The notes beneath the pieces were generated by a model. The model worked only from the letters and a program-made list of their open reading frames with translations. It ran no database searches and was not told the origin of the DNA. The translations under genes and the position numbers were made by a program. Shown one piece after another: positions 1-8,021 of a stretch of 64,000 bases of DNA. Position 1 is the first letter of the stretch, and each line of letters begins with the position of its first letter. The stretch is from Sneathiella sp. HT1-7 (GTDB taxonomy: Bacteria; Pseudomonadota; Alphaproteobacteria; Sneathiellales; Sneathiellaceae). The stretch spans positions 434,001 through 498,000 of the forward strand of contig NZ_JAJFZN010000003.1 in the NCBI RefSeq assembly GCF_020731145.1, written 5' to 3'.

Positions 1-1
1 T

Positions 2-319
2 CTGACGGCGGTGCGCTGCGGTCTTGAAATGTCCCGTGCCGCCCGGGAGATGGAGCCGAACTGGGAAGTGCGCATCGGCCTGCATTTTGGGCCCGTCGTG
101 GCCGGTATCGTCGGCAAGCAGCAGTTCCTGTACGATGTCTGGGGGGACACCGTGAATATCGCGGCGCGACTCGTCGAACATAGCTCGCCCGGAGCAGTTG
201 CCATGACCGCCGCCGCCTGGCAGGAAATACAAGATGAATGTGAGGCTCGCTCGCTCGGGGTCATCGATATTAAGGGAAAAGGAAAGCTTGATGTTGTCGA
301 GGCCTTCGCGGTTCGTTAG
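2..319 (+). CDS. Class III adenylate/guanylate cyclase, C-terminal part (5' end outside window)
   Basis: The reading frame is open from the left edge, so only the last ~105 residues of a class III nucleotide cyclase are visible. These enzymes turn ATP (or GTP) into cAMP (or cGMP). The visible part holds the second half of the catalytic fold: a GLHFGPVVAG strand-turn and YDVWGDTVNIAARL, where Asp and the Asn...Arg pair match the purine- and transition-state-binding residues. The Asp favours ATP as substrate. The metal-binding aspartates and any sensor domain lie upstream of the window. The next gene, a superoxide reductase, starts 42 bp downstream on the same strand and could be cotranscribed. 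A second cyclase lies at 39283-40338. Confidence 0.88.
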   Translation: MTAVRCGLEMSRAAREMEPNWEVRIGLHFGPVVAGIVGKQQFLYDVWGDTVNIAARLVEHSSPGAVAMTAAAWQEIQDECEARSLGVIDIKGKGKLDVVEAFAVR

Positions 320-361
320 CCTTTGAAGGCGCCTTGATTTAGCAGATAGAGAGACATCAAA

Positions 362-787
362 ATGCATAGACGGCTGTTTTTGAAGGGATTAGGGTTGATC
401 GGAGTTGCGTCTTCCATGGCGTTGCCGAAAATCGCGATGGCGGGTGGCCTGCTCGATCCTATGAACTCGAAACTGGCGGGGTCTCTGTTCTACACGATGG
501 AGATGCCGGGTCGCTGGACCGGGAAGGAGGCGGGGCATGTCCCGATGATTGAACGGAGCGGCAATATGATTGAAGTCACCACCGGTCATGAAATGGATGG
601 CTACACCCATTATATCGTCAAGCATATCCTGCTCGATGAAAATCTTGATTTTGTCGCCGAAACCATATTCGACCCGGATGTCGATGCACCAATTTCGACA
701 TATGATGTCACCGGTATGAGGAGTGCTCTTTATGCGGTATCGCTCTGTAACAAGCATGACGCCTGGCTCAATCGGCTGGCGCTCTAA
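362..787 (+). CDS. Superoxide reductase (desulfoferrodoxin/neelaredoxin family) with Tat signal
   Basis: Predicted 141-residue superoxide reductase, which reduces superoxide to peroxide at a non-haem Fe(His)4Cys centre. The five expected ligands are visible: His59 (in KEAGHVP), His76 (TTGHEM), His83 (THYI), Cys129 and His132 (CNKH). The N-terminus starts MHRRLFLKGLGL, a twin-arginine motif followed by a hydrophobic stretch and AMA, so the mature protein is probably exported folded to the periplasm. There is no N-terminal rubredoxin-like desulforedoxin domain, so it is the one-iron type. It follows a cyclase gene by 42 bp. Family assignment rests on ligand spacing and the HYI and CN.H motifs; the Tat export is inferred from the motif. 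Confidence 0.8.
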   Translation: MHRRLFLKGLGLIGVASSMALPKIAMAGGLLDPMNSKLAGSLFYTMEMPGRWTGKEAGHVPMIERSGNMIEVTTGHEMDGYTHYIVKHILLDENLDFVAETIFDPDVDAPISTYDVTGMRSALYAVSLCNKHDAWLNRLAL

Positions 788-821
788 TAATGCAACATAG
801 TTGTTTATGAGATAACGCTTT

Positions 822-2372
822 ATGTCGATGCGAGAAATCGAACTGAAATTAACTCTGTCAGAGGGGGATATTCGCGCGCTTGCGGGTACCCCTGCTTTTA
901 TGGAACTGACCGGTGGGAAGGCTACCACGCGACTGCTCATATCCGTTTATTTTGATACGCCGGACGGCGCCCTTGGTCGCCAAAGAATGTCTTTGCGTAT
1001 CCGCGATAACGGCGAGAAACGGGTCCAGACGGCCAAGCTGGATGGCGGGCTGAGTAAGGGACTATCACAAACGCTGGAATATGAGAGTGAGATCGCGGGC
1101 GATGCCCCGGATTTGAGCCTGATAGGTGACAGAGAAGTCATACGCCGAATAGAGAATGTCCTGGCGGGGGAGGCACCCGTTCCGCTTTTCGAGACATATA
1201 TCAACCGCACGGCCGCCCTTATCGATATCGCGGGTGAGGGGACAGTCGAACTCGCTATTGATATTGGGGACGTCCGGGCCGGAGCCAAACGAGCTCCGCT
1301 TGATGAGGTGGAACTGGAGCTTAAATCGGGTGCGCCTTTCGCTATGTTAAGCGCAGCGGAGAAGTTGTTCGCGGGTGTCGCGGTGACACCGAGTAAGCTG
1401 CATAAGGCGCGGCGGGGTTTTGCGCTGATTGGTCTTGGCGAGACGGAAAGTCCACTTGAACCCGCCTATTCGGAAAAGACGGAAATTACGCGCAATATGT
1501 CAGGCATAGAGGCGTTGCGATCTGTCGGGAATTCGGCGGCGGAGCAGATCCTGCAAAACTGGGATTTTGTGATTGCCGACCCTGCACCAGAGGGACCGCA
1601 CCAGCTTCGGGTCGGCCTACGGCGCTTGCGGACGGCGCTTCATATGCTGAATGCGAAGAAGCTGGGGGCGGAGTTTTTGGCACTCGAAGAATTGGCGCAG
1701 AAGTTGGCGGGCGTGGTTGGTGCGCTCCGTGATGCGGATGTCTTGCTGAGCGACATTTTTGAACCTGCCGCTGTCCGCCTTGATGAAATTCCCGACTGCG
1801 GCGCGTTGAGGGAGGCTCTCAATGATCATATTGCCAAACAGCGTGTGGCCGTGCGTAAGAGCCTGCTAAGCGCTGACTGGACCCAATTGAAACTATCCTG
1901 TTTGTTTTTCGACTTTTTAATCGATCGGGCACTTGCGCGGGCGGATGGAAATTTTGTTGATCTCAAGGTCCAAAAGCATGCGGATAAAGCGCTGGCGAAA
2001 ACGTGGCGAAGGGCCGCCAAATGGGGAGAGCGGATTGACGACCTCACCATCGAGGAACGCCACAGCATGCGCAAAAAATTGAAGTCGCTGCGCTATGTGA
2101 CGGAATTTTTTATGCCACTTTATGCCGCGAAGGAGGCGAAGCCGTTTCTAAAGAAACTGCAGCGTTTGCAGGATGCGTTTGGTTATCTCAATGATGTCGC
2201 GATGAGCCGGCAATTATTCGACATTGCTGAGCAAAATAAGGAAAAGGGGGGAGATCTCGCTGCGCAAGCCTCGGCCATTTATAACTGGCATCTCGCCCGG
2301 GCGGACGCATCCTGGAAGGATGCCCGGAAATGCTGGAAAAAGCTCAAGAAGGCAGAGCGTTTCTGGGAATGA
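822..2372 (+). CDS. CYTH-CHAD domain protein (inorganic triphosphatase-like)
   Basis: 516 residues. The N-terminal half is a CYTH (triphosphate tunnel metalloenzyme) domain with the signature ExExK at residues 5-9 (EIELK). The C-terminal half (about 230-515) is a CHAD domain, all-helical and rich in His, Arg and Lys, with the typical HQLRVGLRRLRTAL entry motif and a second MRKKLKSLRY motif. CYTH-CHAD proteins such as E. coli YgiF hydrolyse tripolyphosphate, and CHAD domains bind polyphosphate. Cytosolic. It converges on the histidine kinase gene, with the ends 12 bp apart. Substrate is inferred from the family. Confidence 0.88.
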   Translation: MSMREIELKLTLSEGDIRALAGTPAFMELTGGKATTRLLISVYFDTPDGALGRQRMSLRIRDNGEKRVQTAKLDGGLSKGLSQTLEYESEIAGDAPDLSLIGDREVIRRIENVLAGEAPVPLFETYINRTAALIDIAGEGTVELAIDIGDVRAGAKRAPLDEVELELKSGAPFAMLSAAEKLFAGVAVTPSKLHKARRGFALIGLGETESPLEPAYSEKTEITRNMSGIEALRSVGNSAAEQILQNWDFVIADPAPEGPHQLRVGLRRLRTALHMLNAKKLGAEFLALEELAQKLAGVVGALRDADVLLSDIFEPAAVRLDEIPDCGALREALNDHIAKQRVAVRKSLLSADWTQLKLSCLFFDFLIDRALARADGNFVDLKVQKHADKALAKTWRRAAKWGERIDDLTIEERHSMRKKLKSLRYVTEFFMPLYAAKEAKPFLKKLQRLQDAFGYLNDVAMSRQLFDIAEQNKEKGGDLAAQASAIYNWHLARADASWKDARKCWKKLKKAERFWE

Positions 2373-2384
2373 ATTTCCGTTATC

Positions 2385-3704
2385 TCAGGCGGCTTCAGGC
2401 AGAGTGAAACGGAAAGTTGTTCCTTTCTCCTGCTCGCTTTCTACCCGGATATGACCTTTGTGAAGCTCAATCATTTCTTTGCAAAGCGGTAGTCCGAGTC
2501 CTGTCCCGATCTCTCCGTCCGTGCCGAGTGTTGTGGTCTTTTTATCGATGGCAAATGAATCCACCATGATATGCGGCGCAATACCTACGCCTGTATCAGA
2601 GATAGAAATTTCGACCATTTCTCCAGTGCGCTCAGCCTTTACTTCGATAGCTCCACCTTCGGGGGTGAATTTAATGGCGTTCGTAATCAGGTTTCGAATG
2701 ACAAGAAGGATCATATTCCGGTCGGCATCAACCGTTAGATCAGGAACTTGGCTGGATAATGATACATTCTTGTTGGCCGCCAAGGATTTTAACACGTGCA
2801 TGCTTTCCTTCACAATATCCGGCAGATTGAGGTGCTCGGAGTGCATGTCGCCTTTTTCCATCTGAAAACGGCCCCATTCGAGAAGATTTTCAAGTAGTTC
2901 ATAGAGGGTCTTACTGGAGAGATTGATCATCGAGGCATACTCCATGATATCCTTCGCGGTAAGTTTGTCCGCGCGTTTCGCCAGAAATTCGGAAAACCCG
3001 AGAAGCGCATTAAATGGACTTTTCAAGTCATGGGCAATGATAGAAAAGAAGCGATCCTTGATCGCAATTTCCTGGGATAACGCGCTTTTTAGCTGCGCTT
3101 CTTTTTCAGCAAGCTTGACGAGTTCTTTGCCCTGAATTTCAAGCCGCGCCTGCGTATCCATGAGTTCAGAAATCTTTTTATTAAGGGTCTCGTTGTTTTT
3201 AAGAACATCTTGACGGGCTTTGCGCAGCTCCATCTCGTCAATCACGATATCGGCAAGATCCCTCAGCAAAAGTTTATGGTCATCGTTTAGCTTATGCGGC
3301 TTGCGATCGATGGCGCAGAGCGTCCCAATCTTGAAGCCATCCGGCGTGATCAACGGTGCGCCAGCATAAAAGCGGATATTCTTAGGCCCGGTAACCAGCG
3401 GATTGTCGAAAAAGCGTTCATCTTCCAGCGTATTTTCGACCACCATGATATCTTCAGAGTGAATTGCATGAGCACAGATTGCCATATCGCGCGGCGTTTC
3501 ACGCACATTAATGCCGAAATGAGACTTGAACCATTGACGTTTTTCATCCACCAGGCTCACCAGGGAAATAGGCACACCGATGGATTTTGAAATAATCCGT
3601 GTGATACTGTCGAAACTGGCTTCCTGCGCAGTATCGAGAATATTATACTCCCTTAGGCGCTCTAGCCGTTCTTCTTCGTCTTTTGGCAACGGGGCAATTT
3701 TCAT
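2385..3704 (-). CDS. GAF-domain sensor histidine kinase
   Basis: 439 residues, no membrane segment, so a soluble sensor kinase. An N-terminal GAF domain (about 20-160) follows a LREYNILDT start typical of this group. A coiled-coil linker (160-215) leads to the HisKA dimerisation helix with phospho-acceptor His225 (FFSIIAHDLKSP). The ATPase domain has the N box (NLITNAIKF, Asn342), D370TGVG and GTGLGL at 400-405. There is no receiver domain and no response regulator gene beside it, so it is an orphan kinase. The start is supported by GGAGG 5 bp upstream. A CtrA-type site lies about 130 bp upstream of the start. The GAF ligand is unknown. Confidence 0.9.
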   Translation of the reverse strand: MKIAPLPKDEEERLERLREYNILDTAQEASFDSITRIISKSIGVPISLVSLVDEKRQWFKSHFGINVRETPRDMAICAHAIHSEDIMVVENTLEDERFFDNPLVTGPKNIRFYAGAPLITPDGFKIGTLCAIDRKPHKLNDDHKLLLRDLADIVIDEMELRKARQDVLKNNETLNKKISELMDTQARLEIQGKELVKLAEKEAQLKSALSQEIAIKDRFFSIIAHDLKSPFNALLGFSEFLAKRADKLTAKDIMEYASMINLSSKTLYELLENLLEWGRFQMEKGDMHSEHLNLPDIVKESMHVLKSLAANKNVSLSSQVPDLTVDADRNMILLVIRNLITNAIKFTPEGGAIEVKAERTGEMVEISISDTGVGIAPHIMVDSFAIDKKTTTLGTDGEIGTGLGLPLCKEMIELHKGHIRVESEQEKGTTFRFTLPEAA

Positions 3705-3835
3705 AACGCCTCCTTGAACTCAACCTTTGCAAATTGAATCATGCACATTCATTTGCCTTGGTTGCTCATAAAAAATCCCTGACCAATAGTCCCACTCAAC
3801 AGGATTTCGTGCCCATGATTATGAATTTGAAATGG

Positions 3836-3850
3836 TTAAGTATTGGTTAA
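3836..3850. promoter_or_regulatory. CtrA-type binding site TTAA-N7-TTAA
   Basis: TTAA GTATTGG TTAA matches the TTAA-N7-TTAA box of the alphaproteobacterial cell-cycle regulator CtrA. It lies 132 bp upstream of the histidine kinase start on the opposite strand. A short match like this can occur by chance in AT-rich DNA; binding is inferred. Confidence 0.4.
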
Positions 3851-3938
3851 AAATAACCAGTAGGGAAATCTTCAAACCCAGGTTGCATGCGGCTTTCCGG
3901 GGTTTTTGAAAGGTACGATAGTGCCCCTGAGCTGAGCT

Positions 3939-3952
3939 CCGGTAATTACCGG
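3939..3952. repeat. Perfect 14-bp palindrome CCGGTAATTACCGG
   Basis: The sequence CCGGTAATTACCGG is its own reverse complement and is followed by a further partial copy (ATATTACCG). It looks like the operator of a dimeric regulator, but no regulator gene is adjacent and the target gene is unclear. Confidence 0.45.
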
Positions 3953-4101
3953 ATATTACCGATAAATTACAAGGATGTAATGTATCTTAGCTGGCAAATT
4001 ATTTTCATCAATTGCTCACCCCGGATAGGTGTATTTAACTGCTGCGACCCGAAAATTATCAACTCGCTGGCTCCGTCAGGTTCTTGGTTGATTGTCTTTG
4101 T

Positions 4102-4542
4102 TTATTTTATCCATTCGGCGAGTTCGACGGTGATGCCTTCGGGGCCGGTAATGAAGAACAGCTGGCGGCTGTGGAAGTTTTTAAGCTCACTCCTGACCTC
4201 AACGCCACGGTCCTTGAGATGGCGGACCATCGCCTCCGCATCCGTTACCGCGAAGCAGATATGATTGAAGCCGAGCTTGTCGAGGCGTGGGTCGTTCTTC
4301 GCCATCGCCTCGGCCTCTGGTGTCCGGTAATGGAGAACCTGAACTTCGAAACGTGGCGTAACACCCGGAATGGCGAGGGTGACATGATCCGCCTCGATAT
4401 CCCGAACGCCCATATAGCCCGCAAATGGCTCATCCTTGATGACAACTCTCTTATCCTCCGCAAAGCCGAGAAGTTCGAAGAAATCAATCGCCGCCTGAAG
4501 GTCGCGCACGGCGACGGTGACATGGTCGAAATGGGTAATCAT
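4102..4542 (-). CDS. VOC-family (glyoxalase/dioxygenase-fold) protein
   Basis: 146 residues with two paired beta-alpha-beta-beta-beta modules. The first begins HFDHVTVAVRDLQAAIDFFELLGF and the second GFNHICFAVTDAEAM, and the protein ends with ITVELAEW, where the Glu is a usual metal ligand. His6 and the His in GFNH are the other likely metal ligands. VOC proteins include glyoxalase I, dioxygenases and resistance proteins; the substrate cannot be told here. It has a GGAGA ribosome site and lies 52 bp downstream of the DUF1772 gene on the same strand, so the two probably form an operon controlled by the divergent TetR regulator. Confidence 0.85.
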   Translation of the reverse strand: MITHFDHVTVAVRDLQAAIDFFELLGFAEDKRVVIKDEPFAGYMGVRDIEADHVTLAIPGVTPRFEVQVLHYRTPEAEAMAKNDPRLDKLGFNHICFAVTDAEAMVRHLKDRGVEVRSELKNFHSRQLFFITGPEGITVELAEWIK

Positions 4543-4594
4543 CTGCTTTTCTCCTTGTGCTCGGGACTGATACTACGCCGGGGAATTTCTGTCA

Positions 4595-5128
4595 TCAACC
4601 CTTACCCCCTCGCAATGTCAGGAACGCACATCCGGTCAGGAGGAGTGTTATGCCGCTCGCGATAGTCCGCATGATGTTCCAGAACTGCCAAGGTTCAGAG
4701 TATTCCTGCCAGATTTGCCGCGCTTCTTCGATGCTTTCGGGGATGGTCACAAGGGCGAGGGCCTCGTTCATCTGGACATTCACGGTGAAAGTCAGGACCA
4801 CGCCGCCAAAGAAATAGATCACCCCGGCCAGCGCTAAGAGGAGAGCGCTTCTGCGGCTACTGGTCCAGGCGATCGCGGCGGTTACAATAAGGATAAAGGG
4901 CGTCCCGAAAAAGGCCGGAGCGAAGACTGCGTTCCGGACCGAGGCATTCATGGCCTGCATCGCGGCGATGGCGACTTTCGGGTCCGCCGCATCCAGCCCC
5001 CACATGGTTGAGCAGATCCAGGCGTAAAAGAAGCCGAAGATCGCGCCACTAAGCAAGAGCGAAAGGAAAGCAAGGGGGATGAGGAGGATATTTTTGCGAG
5101 TGGGCTCCGGCTGTTCAATGGCGGTCAT
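4595..5128 (-). CDS. DUF1772 (anthrone oxygenase-like) membrane protein
   Basis: About 177 residues with four predicted membrane segments: PLAFLSLLLSGAIFGFFYAW, APAFFGTPFILIVTAAIAW, ALLLALAGVIYFFGGVVLTF and TIASGITLLLTGCAFLTL. The TVNVQMNEAL motif and the WQFWNIMRT motif before the last helix are typical of DUF1772 proteins, a family that includes fungal anthrone oxygenases. The start chosen is the ATG at 5128, which has AGGA 7 bp upstream; a TTG two codons earlier is less likely. It is divergent from the TetR gene, and a predicted operator at 5144-5161 sits just upstream of its start, so repression by that regulator is likely. Confidence 0.8.
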   Translation of the reverse strand: MTAIEQPEPTRKNILLIPLAFLSLLLSGAIFGFFYAWICSTMWGLDAADPKVAIAAMQAMNASVRNAVFAPAFFGTPFILIVTAAIAWTSSRRSALLLALAGVIYFFGGVVLTFTVNVQMNEALALVTIPESIEEARQIWQEYSEPWQFWNIMRTIASGITLLLTGCAFLTLRGGKG

Positions 5129-5143
5129 CGTCAAATCCTTTAG

Positions 5144-5161
5144 GCGTAATTATATGTACGG
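5144..5161. promoter_or_regulatory. Predicted TetR operator, copy 1
   Basis: GCGTAATTATATGTACGG matches the perfect inverted repeat at 5172-5189 in 13 of 18 positions, including CGTAATT and TACGG at the two ends. It lies 16 bp upstream of the DUF1772 start. Centre-to-centre spacing of the two copies is 28 bp. Confidence 0.55.
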
Positions 5162-5171
5162 TTGTCTTTAT

Positions 5172-5189
5172 CCGTAATTTAGTTTACGG
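5172..5189. promoter_or_regulatory. Predicted TetR operator, copy 2 (perfect inverted repeat)
   Basis: CCGTAA-TTTAGT-TTACGG is a perfect inverted repeat in the divergent promoter region between the DUF1772 and TetR genes. Both the symmetry and the position fit autoregulation plus control of the divergent operon. Confidence 0.6.
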
Positions 5190-5217
5190 TTGTTGTCAAC
5201 GAATTCAGGAGATAAAT

Positions 5218-5820
5218 ATGCGCGAAGAGACGAAGCTCATCCGGCAACAGCAGATTGCGCAGGCCGCTTATGAGGTACTGGAAGGGAAGGGCTACGTGGG
5301 CGCGTCGATGCTTGCCATCGCAAAGCGGGCCAAGGCCTCGAACGAGACGCTCTATAACTGGTATGGCGATAAGCAGGGGCTGTTCAAGGCGCTTGTGGTG
5401 CGCAACGCGGAGGAGGTGAAATCTTTGCTGGAGGCGGAGCTGGCCTCGGATCAGGATCCGATCGAGACGCTTGGCCGACTGGGGCCGAAGCTGCTGAGCC
5501 TGCTCACCGGTGCGCGGGCCGTGGCGCTCAACCGCGCGGCGGCGGCGGACCCCAGCGGGGAGCTTGGCGCGGCGATATCAGAGGCCGGACGGGAGACTGT
5601 GATGCCCCTGATCGCAGACGTGTTGGGCGCTGCGAAGGCGCGGGGGCAGCTTGCGTTTGAGACGGTGGGGGAGGCGGCGGAGCTATATCTCAACCTGCTG
5701 ATTGGCGACCTGCAAATCCGCCGCGTAATCGGCCGCGCGCCAATCCCGACGAAAGAGTTTTGCAACAGCCGTTCCGCAAAAGCGCTCGCGTCACTGGAAA
5801 AGCTGCTCGGAGGTAATTAG
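5218..5820 (+). CDS. TetR/AcrR-family transcriptional regulator
   Basis: 200 residues. The N-terminal helix-turn-helix (about 10-55) has the TetR pattern QIAQAAYEVLEGKGY...SMLAIAKRAKASNETLYNWYGDKQGLFKALV. The rest is the helical ligand and dimer domain, resembling the AefR/TetR_C_7 group. GGAG 7 bp upstream supports the start. It is transcribed away from the DUF1772-VOC operon, with two operators in between, so it probably represses that operon and itself. The inducing ligand is unknown. Confidence 0.9.
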   Translation: MREETKLIRQQQIAQAAYEVLEGKGYVGASMLAIAKRAKASNETLYNWYGDKQGLFKALVVRNAEEVKSLLEAELASDQDPIETLGRLGPKLLSLLTGARAVALNRAAAADPSGELGAAISEAGRETVMPLIADVLGAAKARGQLAFETVGEAAELYLNLLIGDLQIRRVIGRAPIPTKEFCNSRSAKALASLEKLLGGN

Positions 5821-5970
5821 CTAGGAGGGTAGAACAAATTTATAGTGCATGATTTAGGGTAACCGAAAATAACCTTCATGTGGTTATATCAAATGTAGAT
5901 TAGCACAAAAATACCATATGATTGAATGTATGCTTGCCTAAATACGCTTTTTGGATAAATAATTCTAAAT

Positions 5971-6669
5971 ATGGAAGAATTTGAACCAATCCCTGGAAAT
6001 CTTTGTAATTGGGCAAGCCGGCGTGCCGAGGATTTAACTAAGCGCGCAATGAACGGGGCTTTATATCAAATAGAATTGGATCAGTTTCAAAATCGTGTCA
6101 TTTCTCTGAGTAATATGTACCGCAATGAAAATGAGTATTCGGAAGAAATAGTCCAAGATGCCATAAATGCGGAACTTCGATTAAAGGGTTATCTCGAGCA
6201 AATATTCAAAACTAGAGAAAATAGATCAAATTGGCTTCAAGATATTGAGAATAGCTTATCTCACAATCTTGTTGTTCTGAGGGAAACAGGTCAACAAAGC
6301 ATTAAATATGTACTGCTTGGATATGGTGTTGTGTTTATTACTCTTTTTGGCACTCTATTTTCTCAGAAAATTAACAATGAATTTTTCCCAGCCATTTTTT
6401 ATGCATTAAAAGTTTTCGCGTTTGGTTTTTCGCTTATTATTGTTGGCCTTTCCATAACTCATGTAGCGACTCGACTGTTGATAGAAAACTTAAATGTTCT
6501 TAAGCGTAGCAATAATATTGACAAAGACCGAAAGCCTTGGATTTTCAAAATGAGCTTGATAGGAGAGTCCCTAATAATATTGTCTGGGATTTTTATAATT
6601 ATTGGTATTTTGGTGTTTGTTTTTCAATCTAGTAATATTTACTTAATAAATATTCAAACGCCCAAATGA
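5971..6669 (+). CDS. Hypothetical AT-rich membrane protein
   Basis: 232 residues, not recognised. The first ~105 residues are soluble and largely helical with many charged residues. Three hydrophobic segments follow: about 109-128 (YVLLGYGVVFITLFGTLF), 138-165 (FYALKVFAFGFSLIIVGLSI) and 195-222 (ESLIILSGIFIIIGILVFVF). Base composition is far more AT-rich than the neighbours, which suggests recent transfer. It sits beside the tRNA-Pro remnant at 6817-6893, which fits a recombination hot spot. Function unknown. Confidence 0.65.
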   Translation: MEEFEPIPGNLCNWASRRAEDLTKRAMNGALYQIELDQFQNRVISLSNMYRNENEYSEEIVQDAINAELRLKGYLEQIFKTRENRSNWLQDIENSLSHNLVVLRETGQQSIKYVLLGYGVVFITLFGTLFSQKINNEFFPAIFYALKVFAFGFSLIIVGLSITHVATRLLIENLNVLKRSNNIDKDRKPWIFKMSLIGESLIILSGIFIIIGILVFVFQSSNIYLINIQTPK

Positions 6670-6816
6670 TATCATTTATCCAAAACCTAAGCTAGATTGT
6701 GAAGCATATATTAGTTTAAGGTGTGGGCTCATAAGCGTCAGATACAATTTCTTTGTATAAATGCCTATGCGACTAAGTTCTATAATTATACGATATTATC
6801 AGTATATAAAAGAAAA

Positions 6817-6893
6817 TGGTCGGGGTGAGAGGGTTTGAACCTCCGACCCCGTCGTCCCGAACGACATGCGCTGCCGGACGCGCTGTGACATTG
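6817..6893 (-). pseudogene. Decayed second copy of tRNA-Pro(CGG)
   Basis: Reading on the minus strand, about 60 bp from the encoded CCA end through the T-arm and anticodon arm match the intact tRNA-Pro at 7834-7910, with only a few transitions. Homology then fades through the D-arm and acceptor 5' strand, so no cloverleaf can close. The copy lies in the same orientation 1,017 bp away and brackets a PAP2 phosphatase gene. It may be a relic of site-specific integration into the tRNA 3' end or a decayed tandem duplicate. Confidence 0.75.
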
Positions 6894-6948
6894 CTGACGC
6901 GATTGCTCACCAACGCCTAATGTTAAAATGACACGAAATTACACCGCA

Positions 6949-7665
6949 TCAATTCTGAAGCCATCTGCCTTTGGAAAGCCGGCTCTTGAACACCAGAAAA
7001 TGCAAACTACAGACAATTATCCAGCTTAGCAGCATTGTGACGAGGGTATGAGAAAGAAAATGGCGGCCATTGAGCATCTGATAGCCGCCCATGACCCATC
7101 CGGCAGTCATCGCTGCAGCAATGACCATAATCATCCGTTTCCTCGTTCGAGCCAAGGGTACGAAAAGGAGAAGTGCGAAGCCGGCGGAGGCGTGACCTGC
7201 GGGAAAACACTTGCCGCTATCGCTCAAATCTCCCCTTTCAAAGGGCTGTAGATGTGGTTTTGTTCCACCATATTCCGTTAGCTGATAGGGGCAATATACG
7301 TCGGTAATCTTTTTCCCGATGCCTACGGTTAGCGGGACAAGAATGGCGCACAGGATAATGAAAAGATATTTGCGCTTGCGAAACCTTGCAAAAGGTCTGA
7401 GGACAAAGGAGAGCATGAACAATATGCAGAGGCCGCCCCCATAGGTGATTAATAGCCATCTTGGGAGATTATAAAAGAAAAACCGTGGAACCGGTTGATT
7501 TGCATCGATAATCCAAGCAGCGCCGTCAAAAAAATGATTTGAAATATGAAAATCAAGCCGAGCGACGTCAAAAACAATGACCACAAGGATGAGGAGGATG
7601 GCTGAAATCGACAGCTGATATCCGGTATTAAGGCCAAGGCCTGATTCTTGCGTTCCATTTTCCAT
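6949..7665 (-). CDS. PAP2-family membrane phosphatase
   Basis: 238 residues with about six membrane helices. The phosphatase motifs are present: KKITDVYCP near 118-126, FPAGHASAGF at 154-163 (the PSGH-type motif with His158) and GRHFLSHTL at 200-208. This pattern is found in inner-membrane PAP2 enzymes acting on undecaprenyl pyrophosphate or lipid A phosphates, with the active site facing the periplasm. It lies between the tRNA-Pro gene and its decayed copy, so it may have arrived by integration there. Exact substrate not determinable. Confidence 0.82.
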   Translation of the reverse strand: MENGTQESGLGLNTGYQLSISAILLILVVIVFDVARLDFHISNHFFDGAAWIIDANQPVPRFFFYNLPRWLLITYGGGLCILFMLSFVLRPFARFRKRKYLFIILCAILVPLTVGIGKKITDVYCPYQLTEYGGTKPHLQPFERGDLSDSGKCFPAGHASAGFALLLFVPLARTRKRMIMVIAAAMTAGWVMGGYQMLNGRHFLSHTLVTMLLSWIIVCSLHFLVFKSRLSKGRWLQN

Positions 7666-7833
7666 TATAACGAACTCTCATGATCAACGAAGATGTTCAT
7701 AGAGGGCTTAAAAGCGAGTACTTTTCGCGGTATATGTTCCGGAACATTTTGATTATGAAAAAGATGGCCCGGAATCGCATCAAAATCTGTTGGAGAATGT
7801 ATGGCAAATCACATCCAAGCCGCCCTTTAATTT

Positions 7834-7910
<77 letters not shown>

Positions 7911-8021
7911 ACCGTGCCGGCCCGTGGTAAAATGGGCTCGGCGAGAGCAGAAGCGTTATAATCAGGTTTGGGCGGGTTCTGCAAGGGCGAAATGATACCG
8001 CCGCCCAAAATCTTTTAAAAA

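Larger units (their letters stand above)
3705..4101. other. Intergenic region upstream of the histidine kinase
   Basis: About 400 bp without a credible gene. It separates the histidine kinase promoter (left) from the 3' end of the VOC gene (right). It holds a TTAA-N7-TTAA site at 3836-3850, an inverted repeat GGTTA-AAAA-TAACC at 3845-3858 that overlaps it, and a perfect 14-bp palindrome at 3939-3952. Reading frames across it have no family resemblance or ribosome binding site. Confidence 0.6.
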
